64,000 bases of DNA from an uncultured Amylibacter sp. (GTDB taxonomy: Bacteria > Pseudomonadota > Alphaproteobacteria > Rhodobacterales > Rhodobacteraceae), in contig CAJIZV010000004.1 in the NCBI GenBank assembly GCA_905181935.1, forward strand, positions 62,001 to 126,000, read 5' to 3'. The notes under the pieces were generated by a model, which saw nothing but the letters and a program-made list of their open reading frames with translations, did not search any database and was not told the DNA's origin. The position numbers were made by a program, and so were the translations under genes. This document shows positions 28,654 through 38,559 of the stretch, one piece after another (position 1 is the first letter of the stretch; the number at the start of each line of letters is the position of its first letter).

Positions 28654-29538
28654 TTATGTTAATTCCATATGTATAGCTGTATGTTGGTTATCAGAACCCA
28701 TGTATTTTTTTAGCTTTTCAAGCGCAGCATTTTCAATTTGACGTATTCGTTCTTTAGATAATTTCAACTCAGTACCAATACTCTCTAGAGTTCTGGGCGC
28801 ATCAATCATCTTACGTTGCACAACTATATATTTTTCACGATCAGTTAAAACTTCCATGGCTTGGCCAACCCAGCACTGTAGTTTTTCACCATCAAAACTT
28901 TGTTCAACAATTTCTGCGCTATTGGGCGCCTCATCAGCTAATGTATCTATCCACTCGCGACCTTCATCATCATTAGACTGAATCGCATTTAATGACATAT
29001 CGCCACCTGACATACGTCCATTCATCATCATTACATCACGCATTGGCACACCTAATTCAGTACTAACTTGCTCCAATATCTGCGCAGGGGTAACAGTCTG
29101 ATTTCGGTGGACCGCATCACGCTCTAATTGTGCCTTAACTCTTTTAATATTGAAAAAAAGTGACTTTTGATTTGTTGTGCTGCCGGTACGAACCATAGAA
29201 TAGTTACGCATTACAAAATCTTGAATTGAAGCCTTTACCCACCATTGTGCATAAGTTGAGAATCGCACTCCCTTATCTGGATCAAACTTATCCGCAGCCT
29301 TCATCAAACCCATACCAGCTTCTTGAATTAGATCTTGTTGTGATACACCATAACGACGAAATTTTGAGGCCATTGATATGGCCAACCGCATGTAAGCATT
29401 TATTAAGCGGTGCAATGCATCTTCGTCTTTTTCATCTCGCCATGCCACGGCTAAACGATACTCAGTATCCACGTCTAACATTTCTGCTTTCATGGCTATA
29501 CGCTGTAATTTTTTTTCATACTGAGTATCAAGTGACAT
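28654..29538 (-). CDS. rpoH: RNA polymerase sigma-32 (heat-shock) factor
   Basis: 294 residues from ATG 29538 (AAGAT about ten bases upstream). Directs transcription of heat-shock genes. Region 2 has DLIQEAGMGLMKAADKFDPD and FSTYAQWWVKASIQDFVMRN. The stretch QKSLFFNIKR matches the RpoH box that separates sigma-32 from RpoD. Region 4 has TLESIGTELKLSKERIRQIE. Many alphaproteobacteria carry two RpoH paralogues, and which one this is cannot be told here. Divergent from cobU, upstream of coaBC. Confidence 0.93.
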   Translation of the reverse strand: MSLDTQYEKKLQRIAMKAEMLDVDTEYRLAVAWRDEKDEDALHRLINAYMRLAISMASKFRRYGVSQQDLIQEAGMGLMKAADKFDPDKGVRFSTYAQWWVKASIQDFVMRNYSMVRTGSTTNQKSLFFNIKRVKAQLERDAVHRNQTVTPAQILEQVSTELGVPMRDVMMMNGRMSGGDMSLNAIQSNDDEGREWIDTLADEAPNSAEIVEQSFDGEKLQCWVGQAMEVLTDREKYIVVQRKMIDAPRTLESIGTELKLSKERIRQIENAALEKLKKYMGSDNQHTAIHMELT

Positions 29539-29616
29539 TTTATTATCTTTATGTTTTGTATTTTTTATATAACTGTTACGCATCAAATAAAAAATTGGAT
29601 CACTTTAAGGATAGCC

Positions 29617-30138
29617 ATGTCACAAAAATTTCCAAAATTGTCTCTCATTATTGGTGGTGCTAATTCAGGAAAATCTGCTTTTGCAGAGCGCTTAATTCGT
29701 GTCTCTAGCCTACCCAAAACATACATTGCAACGGCCCAAGCGTTTGATGATGAAATGCGCACTAAGATATTAAAGCATCGCAATGATCGTGGAGCTGATT
29801 GGATTACAGTTGAGGCCCCTATGAATATTGGAAAAATTTTAAGCAAGGACATAAGCTTAGTAGACTGCCTAACACTTTGGCTTAGCAATCATATATTGGC
29901 CGATAAAGAAATCGATACAAATGCATTTATAAATGCTTGCAAGAGCGCAGGCTCTGTAGTCTGCGTATCAAATGAAGTTGGCTTAGGTGTTGTGCCTGAC
30001 AACGCTTTGGCGCGAAAATTTAGAACAGCGCAAGGGCAGCTAAACCAAGATGTTGCAAAAGAAGCCGATTTAGTGGTCATAGTTACAGCAGGCATTCCCA
30101 TGGCTTTAAAGGGTCGATTACCAGAAGGTATGTTATGA
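29617..30138 (+). CDS. cobU: Adenosylcobinamide kinase / adenosylcobinamide-phosphate guanylyltransferase
   Basis: 173 residues from ATG 29617, with AAGGAT seven bases upstream; in-frame sequence further upstream overlaps rpoH and has no family match. Attaches GMP to adenosylcobinamide phosphate in nucleotide-loop assembly of B12. The P-loop is GGANSGKS (13-20); LVDCLTLWLSN and SNEVGLGVVPDN are CobU signatures. It overlaps the next gene by four bases (ATGA). Confidence 0.94.
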   Translation: MSQKFPKLSLIIGGANSGKSAFAERLIRVSSLPKTYIATAQAFDDEMRTKILKHRNDRGADWITVEAPMNIGKILSKDISLVDCLTLWLSNHILADKEIDTNAFINACKSAGSVVCVSNEVGLGVVPDNALARKFRTAQGQLNQDVAKEADLVVIVTAGIPMALKGRLPEGML

Positions 30139-30716
30139 CAAATTGGTGGTGGATAAGGCATGGACCAACACATCATAAGGGCCTTGTTGGGTGGTCAGAC
30201 ATAGCAGCAGATTTATCAAACGTTTCTGCATTAAAGCGCTTACAGGCGCATTTACCCGAAGATGGGCTTGTTGTTTCATCTGACCTTCAACGTTGCGTAA
30301 CCACGGCCAATGCGATTCAAGGCGCTCGAATACGACTGCCACATAACGATAACCTACGCGAATTTAACTTCGGGGACTGGGAGCTCCGCAATGCTTCCGA
30401 CATAGCTAAGGAATATCCAGACTTATCTAAGGAATACTGGTCAAACCCAGGGGAAACAGCTCCTCCACATGGTGAAAGTTGGAATCAAGCAGCAAAACGT
30501 GTATGTAGCGCCATCGATGCAATTTCTGCAGAACATCAAGGAAAAAATATTATTGCAGTTGGTCATTTTGGGGTAATCTTAACACAAATACAACGTGCAG
30601 CAAAAATGCCAGCCTCAAGTGCCATAAGCTTTCAGATTGACAACTTATCCATTACAAAAATTGAATATCTTGGAGGCACCGATTGGCGCGTTTTAGGTGT
30701 AAACTTTAAACCATAG
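30135..30716 (+). CDS. cobC: Histidine phosphatase, probably alpha-ribazole phosphatase
   Basis: 193 residues. Phosphoglycerate-mutase-fold phosphatase with the RHG motif at 8-10 (WIRHGPT), SSDLQRCVTTA, Glu in FNFGDWE and the second His in VGHFGV. Coupled (ATGA) to cobU, which argues for dephosphorylation of alpha-ribazole phosphate in cobalamin assembly. The family is broad, so the substrate comes from context only. Convergent with gshB. Confidence 0.85.
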   Translation: MTNWWWIRHGPTHHKGLVGWSDIAADLSNVSALKRLQAHLPEDGLVVSSDLQRCVTTANAIQGARIRLPHNDNLREFNFGDWELRNASDIAKEYPDLSKEYWSNPGETAPPHGESWNQAAKRVCSAIDAISAEHQGKNIIAVGHFGVILTQIQRAAKMPASSAISFQIDNLSITKIEYLGGTDWRVLGVNFKP

Positions 30717-30775
30717 GTTGTTGGCCGCACTAAATGTTTTAAACTTATACTTTGTTAAATTTAAGCATTAATAAA

Positions 30776-31714
30776 TCAAAACTTTTCTTCAATTGCTTCC
30801 CAGATTTTTCCTGCAACGTTAATATTATCAAAACCTTCTAGCTCCTGAATTCCAGTAGGTGATGTAACATTAATTTCAGTAAGATTCCCACCGATCACAT
30901 CAATACCAACAAAAACTTGTCCCTTTTCTTTTAAAAGAGGCCCAATAGCTGCACATATTTCTATATCACGTTCATTTAAAGCAACTTTCTCTGGCTGCCC
31001 GCCGACATGCATGTTTGAACGAGTTTCACCTTTGGCAGGCACCCTATTAATTGCCCCAATTGGTTTGCCATCTACTAAGATCACTCTTTTATCGCCTAAA
31101 GACACATCTGGTAGAAATTTTTGCGCAATTAACGGTTCATTATTGATATCCATAAACAATTCATGAAGTGAATTTAAGTTCTTGTCATTTTCGTCAAGAC
31201 GGAAAACACCTGCTCCACCATTGCCGTACAATGGCTTTAATATAATATCTTTATATTTGTCCTTAAATACTTTGAGTGTTTTAATATCACGCGCAATTGT
31301 TGTAGGTGGTGTTAATTCTGGAAATTTGAGTACCAACAGTTTTTCTGGATAATTTCGTACCCATTGAGGGTCATTTACAACCAAAGTGTCGGGATGAATC
31401 ATATCAAGTAAGTGAGTATTTGTTATGTACCCCATATCGAAAGGAGGATCCTGTCGGAGCCATACTACATCCCAATCAGCTAAATTTACTTTAGTAAGTT
31501 TACCTTTAGTAAAGTGATCTCCAACTTCACGACGAACACTTATGGGCCAACCTGTTGCCGTTATGATTCCCTCTTCAAACGCCAATTGATCCGGTGTGTA
31601 GTAAAATAGTTCATGCCCACAAAATTGTGCCTCTTCCATGAGCCTAAATGTACTGTCCGCAGCAATATCGATAAATTCAATAGGATCCATTTGAATCGCA
31701 ACTTTAAGGGACAT
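30776..31714 (-). CDS. gshB: Glutathione synthetase
   Basis: 312 residues from ATG 31714 with GGAG eight bases upstream; an in-frame TTG four codons earlier overlaps that SD. Joins gamma-glutamylcysteine and glycine using ATP. ATP-grasp enzyme with VAIQMDPIEFIDIAADSTF-type opening, DPPFDMGYI, KPLYGNGGAGVFRL, IGGNLTEINVTSPTG and the usual length. Monocistronic, minus strand, between cobC and rsmI. In other alphaproteobacteria it often follows lpoA-yraN, which is not the case here. Confidence 0.96.
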   Translation of the reverse strand: MSLKVAIQMDPIEFIDIAADSTFRLMEEAQFCGHELFYYTPDQLAFEEGIITATGWPISVRREVGDHFTKGKLTKVNLADWDVVWLRQDPPFDMGYITNTHLLDMIHPDTLVVNDPQWVRNYPEKLLVLKFPELTPPTTIARDIKTLKVFKDKYKDIILKPLYGNGGAGVFRLDENDKNLNSLHELFMDINNEPLIAQKFLPDVSLGDKRVILVDGKPIGAINRVPAKGETRSNMHVGGQPEKVALNERDIEICAAIGPLLKEKGQVFVGIDVIGGNLTEINVTSPTGIQELEGFDNINVAGKIWEAIEEKF

Positions 31715-31827
31715 ATTATTCTCCAAAATAAAGATATTAACTAAATGACTGATGATAGCGAATGTTACAAGCTAAGTTGACCTGTAAAATTATACTTAAA
31801 ACTAAATCATGAAACCTTTATAATATA

Positions 31828-32685
31828 TTATTTATTAGCTTTAATTTTTAAGGCCATTTCATAAGTACGTTTTCTAGGAATACTGAACTGTTCAGCTATT
31901 TGTGAAGCAGCATCTTTAATACGATATTCTTGAAGAGCAATTTTTAGAGCTTGATAAATATCTTCATCGCTTATTTGTTCTTTTATTGGTGGCCCTAAAA
32001 CAATAACGACTTCGCCTTTAAAGCTTTCACGCATATCAATTTCACAAATTGCTGCATCCAAGGTGCCTCTGATAACTTCCTCAAACTTCTTGGTTAATTC
32101 TCTACACACAGACACTAAGCGATCGCCACCAAATACAGTTACCATGTCCCTAAGCGCTGCGACCGTTCTTTTGGGAGATTCATAATAAATTAAAGTGGCT
32201 TCAATACCCGCAACTTTTTCTAAGTTTTTAATACGCTGCGAAGTTTTTGAGCCCAAAAAACCTCCGAAGAAAAAGTTATCTGTCGGCTGCCCTGCCAAAC
32301 ATAAAGCAGTTAACAGTGCGCTAGCACCAGGCACTACGTGAATCCGAATATTATTTTCAATTGCTGCTTTTGATAGCGAAAAGCCAGGATCTGCAATTAA
32401 CGGCGTACCTGCATCTGAAGAATAAGCTACTGTTTTACCTTCGGCAAGCAAAGCCATAATTTTTGGACGTTGCATATCTCCATTATGGTCATGATATGGT
32501 AAAATTTTGCGACCAGAAAAGTCAATTCCGTGTATATCCATTAATTTGCGCAGTACGCGTGTATCTTCAGCAGCTAAAACATCTGCCTCTCGCAATACTT
32601 GCAAAGCGCGTAACGTAATGTCGTTTGCAGTACCAATCGGTGTTGCCAGTATATGTAGTCCAGGATGTAGTTTTTTCGTAATCAT
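31828..32685 (-). CDS. rsmI: 16S rRNA (cytidine-1402-2'-O)-methyltransferase
   Basis: 285 residues. Tetrapyrrole-methylase-fold SAM enzyme that 2'-O-methylates C1402 in the ribosomal P site. Motifs: LATPIGTANDITLRAL, AAEDTRVLRKL, SSDAGTPLIADPGF, VPGASALLTALCLAGQPTD and FFGGFLG. GGGA precedes ATG 32685. Divergent from the LpoA-like lipoprotein gene over 111 bases, a conserved pairing in proteobacteria. Confidence 0.95.
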   Translation of the reverse strand: MITKKLHPGLHILATPIGTANDITLRALQVLREADVLAAEDTRVLRKLMDIHGIDFSGRKILPYHDHNGDMQRPKIMALLAEGKTVAYSSDAGTPLIADPGFSLSKAAIENNIRIHVVPGASALLTALCLAGQPTDNFFFGGFLGSKTSQRIKNLEKVAGIEATLIYYESPKRTVAALRDMVTVFGGDRLVSVCRELTKKFEEVIRGTLDAAICEIDMRESFKGEVVIVLGPPIKEQISDEDIYQALKIALQEYRIKDAASQIAEQFSIPRKRTYEMALKIKANK

Positions 32686-32796
32686 TTATTTTTCCCATTC
32701 ATAACCTTGACCACCCGTTGTAATTTAACAAGCTATAGCATACCTTTTGACACAGGCCTTAGTACAGTTACCAGTGATTTTGAGCAGGAAAGATAA

Positions 32797-33996
32797 ATGA
32801 TTAAGTTAAATTTAGTATCAAAGGCATTTAGTTTACTAATAAATTGTTTTTTTATTTTTACACTTATTGCTTGTTCAGCGTCCCAAAATTCAGGACTTAA
32901 AGATGGGCCACGAGTTGACCCAACAAGCACAACAAAAGTTGCATTATTAGTTCCCTTGGGATCAGGCGATACAAACCAGGAAGATTTAGCCAATAACCTT
33001 ATTCGCGCAGCAAAAATGGCCATAACAGATCATCCAAAAGCAAAAATCAAAATGAAGATTTACGCGACGTCAGGCAATACCCTGCAAGCTGGCCGAGCTG
33101 CTCAAAGAGCAATTTCGGATGGCGTAAAAATTATTATTGGACCATTATTTTCTGAATCTGCAGTGGCCGTAGGTAAAGTTGCTGCAGCTAATAACGTAAA
33201 CGTTTTAAGCTTTTCGAATACCTTAGAAGTCGCAGGAGGCAATATCTTCATTTTAGGAAATACATTTCAAAACACTGCTGACCGAATTATAGGATATGCA
33301 TCAACAAAAGGCTACAAATCCATTGCAATTGTATCTCCTGAAACCTCAGCTGGATCAATTGCATCGTCCGCAGTTAAATCAGCCGCTGCAAAAATAGGGG
33401 TGCAAGTCATTGGATCATATAGTTATCCATTTTCAGCAGATGGCATAGCAAATAGCGCATCAGGAATAACCAGAAAAATTAGAAGATCTAAATCTACAGC
33501 AGTTGTTTTAACTACAGATAGCGCGTCTGGACTGCCACTTTTAGCGGAACGTTTACAAGCAAGAGGATTACCCATTAAAAATATTAAAGTATTAGGTTTA
33601 GCCCGCTGGGACATACCACAATCAACTTTAAATACACCTAGCTTACGAAATGGATGGTTCACTGTTCCTGACGGTGCTGCTATTAACGATTTCAACTCGA
33701 GGTTTAATAAAATTTATGGCACTCCACCACACCCATTAGCTGGTGTTGCATATGATGGAATGCAAGCTTTTGCTATTTTATTAGAGCAAGGTAATTTAGG
33801 TGCAGCCCAGCGTTCACAATTAACTAGACCTCAGGGTTTTCAGGGGTCAAGTGGAAGATTCCGTTTACTAGAAGATGGCTCTACTCAACGCGCACTTTCT
33901 GTGGCAGAAGCTTCAGCAGGCGCTCTACGTATTATTTCGTCAGCACCTACAAGATTTGGTGGTTCAGGATCTTTTTTATATGAAATCACCAAATGA
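32797..33996 (+). CDS. LpoA-like penicillin-binding-protein activator lipoprotein
   Basis: 399 residues with a lipoprotein signal peptide; the lipobox is LIAC, with the modified Cys about residue 27. The rest is a type-1 periplasmic-binding fold: VALLVPLGSGDTNQEDLANN, IIIGPLFSESAVAVGKVA and GVAYDGMQAFAILLEQG. This corresponds to the C-terminal domain of LpoA/YraM (COG3107), which activates PBP1A; the N-terminal TPR half of enterobacterial LpoA is missing, as is normal in alphaproteobacteria. AGGAAAG precedes the ATG. Its tail overlaps the glnD start by 17 bases. Confidence 0.87.
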   Translation: MIKLNLVSKAFSLLINCFFIFTLIACSASQNSGLKDGPRVDPTSTTKVALLVPLGSGDTNQEDLANNLIRAAKMAITDHPKAKIKMKIYATSGNTLQAGRAAQRAISDGVKIIIGPLFSESAVAVGKVAAANNVNVLSFSNTLEVAGGNIFILGNTFQNTADRIIGYASTKGYKSIAIVSPETSAGSIASSAVKSAAAKIGVQVIGSYSYPFSADGIANSASGITRKIRRSKSTAVVLTTDSASGLPLLAERLQARGLPIKNIKVLGLARWDIPQSTLNTPSLRNGWFTVPDGAAINDFNSRFNKIYGTPPHPLAGVAYDGMQAFAILLEQGNLGAAQRSQLTRPQGFQGSSGRFRLLEDGSTQRALSVAEASAGALRIISSAPTRFGGSGSFLYEITK

Positions 33997-36778
33997 ACAT
34001 TCCCACTCAGATGCACTAATTTGTAATTCTGAATTACTTTTCGACAAACAGTCACTAGACGCTAAAATTCAGCTAGCCATTGAGACCGAATCACGAGAAA
34101 ATTTACGCCCTGCTATTGCAAGTGTGCTCTGTGAAGCAAACTTTTCTGGACGTAACGCAATCCAAACTGCCTTCAAAAAAGCACCTTTTGAATCAGCCAG
34201 AACTATTGCTTCGTACAGCTTTCTAAAAGATAGTTTAATTTCTTATGCTTTTGATGTGGTAAAAGCAACTTTACTTAGTAAAAACCATTACTCAGCATCT
34301 GGCCCTGAATATGTTTCAGTAATAGCTGTTGGTGGGTACGGAAGATCTGAAATGGCACCTCACTCAGACGTTGACCTATTATTTTTAACACGAGCAAAAC
34401 CATCTAAGCGCGAAGAAAACCTAATTGAAAATATTTTATATATTTTATGGGATATGAAATTAAAGATTGGTTATTCAACTCGAAGTGCAGCCCAATGCAT
34501 ACAATTAGGAAAATCTGATCAAACAATTAAAACCGCCTTACTTGAATATCGTTACCTTTGTGGGAATCAGGATTTAGCAGCAAACTTAGGAAAGCGTCTT
34601 TGGAACGATTTATTCAAAGCAAGCGCAACAGAATACGTAGAAGAAAAGTTAGCTGAACGTGCAAAGCGACATAAGCGACAGGGTGGGCAACGCTATATGG
34701 TTGAACCAAACGTCAAAGAGGGCAAAGGCGGCCTTCGAGACTTACAATCTTTATTTTGGATTACCAAATATATCGCACACGCCCATACGCATGACCAGAT
34801 GATAGAGCGTGGGTATTTTACCCAACAAGAATACGACAATTTCATAGCAGCACATGATTACCTCTGGGCAGTTAGATGTCAGCTTCATCTTTGTGCTGGG
34901 CGCGCCACTGAACAGCTTACCTTTGACCATCAAGTTGAAGTGGCAAAGCGATTTGGATACAAGGGTGGGCGCGGCATGCGTGGCGTTGAACGCTTTATGC
35001 AAGATTACTTTCGTCATGCAACCCACGTAGGTGAATTAACACGAGTTTTTTTAACAGCCCTTGAAGCGCAACATTTAAAACAAACTCAATCTTTGGGAGA
35101 TAGATTTCGCAATATAATTTGGCGAACATTAAACGTTGATGGCGAAGTCTCCAAAAGTTTTCAATTAGATCTAGGCCGGATTAACATTAAAAATCCTAAT
35201 GATTTTTTGAAGGATCCAATTAATATATTACGATTATTTGAAGAGGGGTTGAAAACAGGCCTCCTAATTCACCAAGACGCAATGCGTGTAGTCACGGCAA
35301 ATCTTCATAAAATAACTCCTAAAATTCGCAGGCATCCAGAAACTCAACGGATTTTCATGTCCTTATTGTTAGATTTTGGCAATCCGGAGCGCGCATTAAG
35401 GCGTATGAATGAATTAGGAGTGCTTGGCGCTGTTATCCCTGAATTTAAGCGAATTATCGCTTTGATGCAATTTAACTTTTACCACAGCTATACAGTAGAT
35501 GAGCATACAATTCAGTGTGTATCATTTCTTGCCAAAATAGAACAAGGAACCTTAAAAGAGGAGCTGCCAATGGCATCAGATATTTTAAAATCTGGAGTGG
35601 ACAGGCGCGTTTTGTTTACCGCGATGCTATTACATGACATTGGTAAAGGCTTACCTGAAGATCACTCAATTGCTGGTGCACGTCTTGCAGCGAAAATAGC
35701 CCCTGAATTAGGCCTAAATGAAACTGAAACTGAAAAAGTTGTTTGGTTAGTTGAAAATCATTTACTAATGTCGGACTTTGCTCAAAAGCGTGATTTATCT
35801 GACCCTAAAACAGTGAGCAACTTTGGTAAAATCGTTAAAACCACATCACAATTAAATTTACTTACAGTATTAACCGTTTGTGACATCATGGGTGTTGGCC
35901 CCGGCTCTTTAAATAATTGGAAAGCACAATTATTACGCGAACTATATAAAAATACTCGCAATTTAATCAAAGATGGCCTTGATACTCAGGGGAAAAATAA
36001 ACCCTCTGAAATAGCCAAAAAAGCATTAGCTGGTCTTTTAGTTAATTGGGACAAAAGCATTATGCAAAAAGAATTAAATCGACACTATCCACCATACTGG
36101 CAAGGTTTAGATGTTGATACTCAACTAATATTTGCAAATTTATTTAAAAATATTGAAGGTAAAAATATTATTAGCGCATATGAAGTTGACCCAGATCGTG
36201 ATGCAACACGTGCACAGTTTGTAATGCAGGACCATCCTGGAATTTTTTCCCGCTTAACTGGAGCGCTAGCATTAGCTAATGCCAACGTGATTGATGCACG
36301 CACTTATACAACAATAGATGGCTATGCGACGCCAGTATTTTGGATTCAAGATAATGATGGAAAGCCCTTTGAGGCATCTCGATTAGGTAAGTTAAAAAAA
36401 TTAATTGAACAAACACTTTCTGGAGATCTAATAGCTCGAGACGAGTTAAAAGTACGCAACAAGTTAAAATTACGCGAGAGAGATTTTAAAGTTCCAACTG
36501 AAATAAGCTTTGATAATCAAGGCTCAGATATTTATACAATAATAGAAGTCGATACTAGAGACCGTCACAGTTTACTATTCGATCTGACACGCACATTGGC
36601 TAATGCAAACATACAAATTGTGAGTGCTGTTATTGCAACATATGGCGCACAGGCAGTTGATGTTTTTTATGTGAAAGACATGGTTGGTTTAAAAATTACT
36701 GCTGAAAGCAAACAGAGTATAATTCGTGCAAAACTACAACATGCAATCGAACTAGGGGTGAAGGCATCAATGGCATGA
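33980..36778 (+). CDS. glnD: PII uridylyltransferase / uridylyl-removing enzyme
   Basis: 932 residues from ATG 33980, with AGGAT about nine bases upstream, inside the end of the lipoprotein gene. Senses glutamine and uridylylates or de-uridylylates PII proteins, controlling nitrogen assimilation. Domains in order: nucleotidyltransferase with GGYGRSEMAPHSDVDLLF (starting about 118), GlnD helical domain, HD domain with LLHDIGKG (about 549-556), and two C-terminal ACT domains (about 735-815 and 845-925). ATGA overlap couples it to murJ. Confidence 0.95.
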   Translation: MKSPNEHSHSDALICNSELLFDKQSLDAKIQLAIETESRENLRPAIASVLCEANFSGRNAIQTAFKKAPFESARTIASYSFLKDSLISYAFDVVKATLLSKNHYSASGPEYVSVIAVGGYGRSEMAPHSDVDLLFLTRAKPSKREENLIENILYILWDMKLKIGYSTRSAAQCIQLGKSDQTIKTALLEYRYLCGNQDLAANLGKRLWNDLFKASATEYVEEKLAERAKRHKRQGGQRYMVEPNVKEGKGGLRDLQSLFWITKYIAHAHTHDQMIERGYFTQQEYDNFIAAHDYLWAVRCQLHLCAGRATEQLTFDHQVEVAKRFGYKGGRGMRGVERFMQDYFRHATHVGELTRVFLTALEAQHLKQTQSLGDRFRNIIWRTLNVDGEVSKSFQLDLGRINIKNPNDFLKDPINILRLFEEGLKTGLLIHQDAMRVVTANLHKITPKIRRHPETQRIFMSLLLDFGNPERALRRMNELGVLGAVIPEFKRIIALMQFNFYHSYTVDEHTIQCVSFLAKIEQGTLKEELPMASDILKSGVDRRVLFTAMLLHDIGKGLPEDHSIAGARLAAKIAPELGLNETETEKVVWLVENHLLMSDFAQKRDLSDPKTVSNFGKIVKTTSQLNLLTVLTVCDIMGVGPGSLNNWKAQLLRELYKNTRNLIKDGLDTQGKNKPSEIAKKALAGLLVNWDKSIMQKELNRHYPPYWQGLDVDTQLIFANLFKNIEGKNIISAYEVDPDRDATRAQFVMQDHPGIFSRLTGALALANANVIDARTYTTIDGYATPVFWIQDNDGKPFEASRLGKLKKLIEQTLSGDLIARDELKVRNKLKLRERDFKVPTEISFDNQGSDIYTIIEVDTRDRHSLLFDLTRTLANANIQIVSAVIATYGAQAVDVFYVKDMVGLKITAESKQSIIRAKLQHAIELGVKASMA

Positions 36779-38319
36779 ATCAATCAATCAAGATTATAAA
36801 ATATTTTATAACTGTTGGTGGCTGGACGCTAGTTAGCCGCTTTGCGGGATTACTTCGTGATTTGATAATGGCAGCATATTTAGGAACAGGTATTATAGCT
36901 GAAGCTTTTCAAGCAGCATTTTCTCTACCCAACTTATTTCGTAGATTTTTTGCAGAAGGCGCATTTAATTTAGCTTTTATTCCCCTTTACACTAAAAAAT
37001 TAGAACGCTGTGAGGATAACGAAGAGTTTGCATCACAAGCTTTATCTACTTTGGCTGGAATTCTAATTCTATTAACCCTAATTGCACAACTTTTTATGCC
37101 CTATCTAGTTTATGCCACTGCAAGTGGATTTACTTCTAATGGGCGCTTTGATTTAGCAATTGATTTGTCACGTATAATTTTTCCCTATGTTATTTTCATC
37201 TCACTTGCAGCAGTATTTAGTGGAATTCTAAATTCTCATCGCCATTTTACAGCCGCTGCCGCAGCACCTGTATTATTAAATATTATTCTTATTGCGACCA
37301 TGACTTTAGCAGTAAAATTAGATTGGAATATGGGTAAAGCACTATCCTGGGGGGTTGCCCTTGCTGGCATTGCTCAAATGGGATTAGTATATTGGGCTGT
37401 TTGTAGAATAGGTGTAAAATTATTTTTGCGCTTACCACGCTTCACGCCTGATATGAAAAAATTACTTATACTGGCAATTCCAGCAATTATGACCGGTGGT
37501 GTAGTACAAATTAACTTATTAGTGGGAAGGCAAGTAGCCAGTTATTTTGAGGGTGCTTTTGCTTGGCTGTACTATGCTGACCGACTATATCAACTGCCAC
37601 TTGGTGTTGTAGGTATTGCTATTGGTATTGTCTTATTGCCAGAATTAGCCCGGTCACTAAATTCAAGTGATGAAATTGAGGGTAAAAGCGCCCTTAACAG
37701 AGCCCTAGAGTTTTCTCTTTTACTTACAATACCATCTGCTATTGCATTAATGGTTATTCCACATTCATTAATTTCAATTATTTTTGAACGTGGCGCCTTT
37801 ACAGCATCAGATACCTTAGCTACCGCAAGCGCTTTAGCAATTTATGGGGTAGGCTTACCAGCCTTTGTATTGCAGAAGGTTTTACAACCTCTATATTTTG
37901 CTCGTGAAGATACTAAGACCCCATTTAAATACGCATTATTTGCAATGGCATTAAATCTAGGTTTAGCTATTGGGTTATCATTTAGTTTTGGCTTTCTGGC
38001 AGCAGCAATTGGAACAACTATATCATCATGGGCTATGTTGATACTACTTTGGCGTGGCTCTAAAAATATGGGCGCCGCTGTTGCGTTAGATACACGCTTA
38101 ATATCACGCTTACCATATATTCTATTAGCAAGTATCGGTATGGGGTTGGTAGTTTATATAATACAATATTTTTTAGATGAAGCTCTAAACACACACACAA
38201 TACGTTATATTGCCTTATTTGCTTTAGTCTCATCTGGAATTTTTAGTTATGCACTATTTTTAAAATTATTTGGCATAATATCATTTAGAGACGTTAAAGT
38301 GTTGTTTCGCCGCAAATAA
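36775..38319 (+). CDS. murJ: Lipid II flippase
   Basis: 514 residues with about fourteen hydrophobic helices. Flips undecaprenyl-linked peptidoglycan precursor across the inner membrane (MOP exporter family). Recognisable parts: TLVSRFAGLLRDLIMAAYLG, FQAAFSLPNLFRRFFAEGAF, PLGVVGIAIGIVLLPELAR and VLQPLYFAREDTKTP. Starts within the glnD stop (ATGA). The glnD-murJ order followed by trpS is common in alphaproteobacteria; here a gene-poor insertion separates it from trpS. The 240 bases after its stop are AT-rich with no feature I can name. Confidence 0.96.
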   Translation: MNQSIKIIKYFITVGGWTLVSRFAGLLRDLIMAAYLGTGIIAEAFQAAFSLPNLFRRFFAEGAFNLAFIPLYTKKLERCEDNEEFASQALSTLAGILILLTLIAQLFMPYLVYATASGFTSNGRFDLAIDLSRIIFPYVIFISLAAVFSGILNSHRHFTAAAAAPVLLNIILIATMTLAVKLDWNMGKALSWGVALAGIAQMGLVYWAVCRIGVKLFLRLPRFTPDMKKLLILAIPAIMTGGVVQINLLVGRQVASYFEGAFAWLYYADRLYQLPLGVVGIAIGIVLLPELARSLNSSDEIEGKSALNRALEFSLLLTIPSAIALMVIPHSLISIIFERGAFTASDTLATASALAIYGVGLPAFVLQKVLQPLYFAREDTKTPFKYALFAMALNLGLAIGLSFSFGFLAAAIGTTISSWAMLILLWRGSKNMGAAVALDTRLISRLPYILLASIGMGLVVYIIQYFLDEALNTHTIRYIALFALVSSGIFSYALFLKLFGIISFRDVKVLFRRK

Positions 38320-38559
38320 AAAATTCTAAATTTAAATGAGTTTCTTAAAAAGTTATGTCTAATATATTACACTTTTCAGTGCATTGATAATTATTGCAAA
38401 CATGAAATAACTTAATCGTGACTAAAGCATCTTAAAAACTAATATGTATCATTGTTTTTCATTTTTCTGATTATGAAAAAAGAATCTGTTGTAATATATT
38501 TACAGGATATTTAAGTTATAATTATATATATTAAAAAAATATTATTCTGGAGCATTCAA

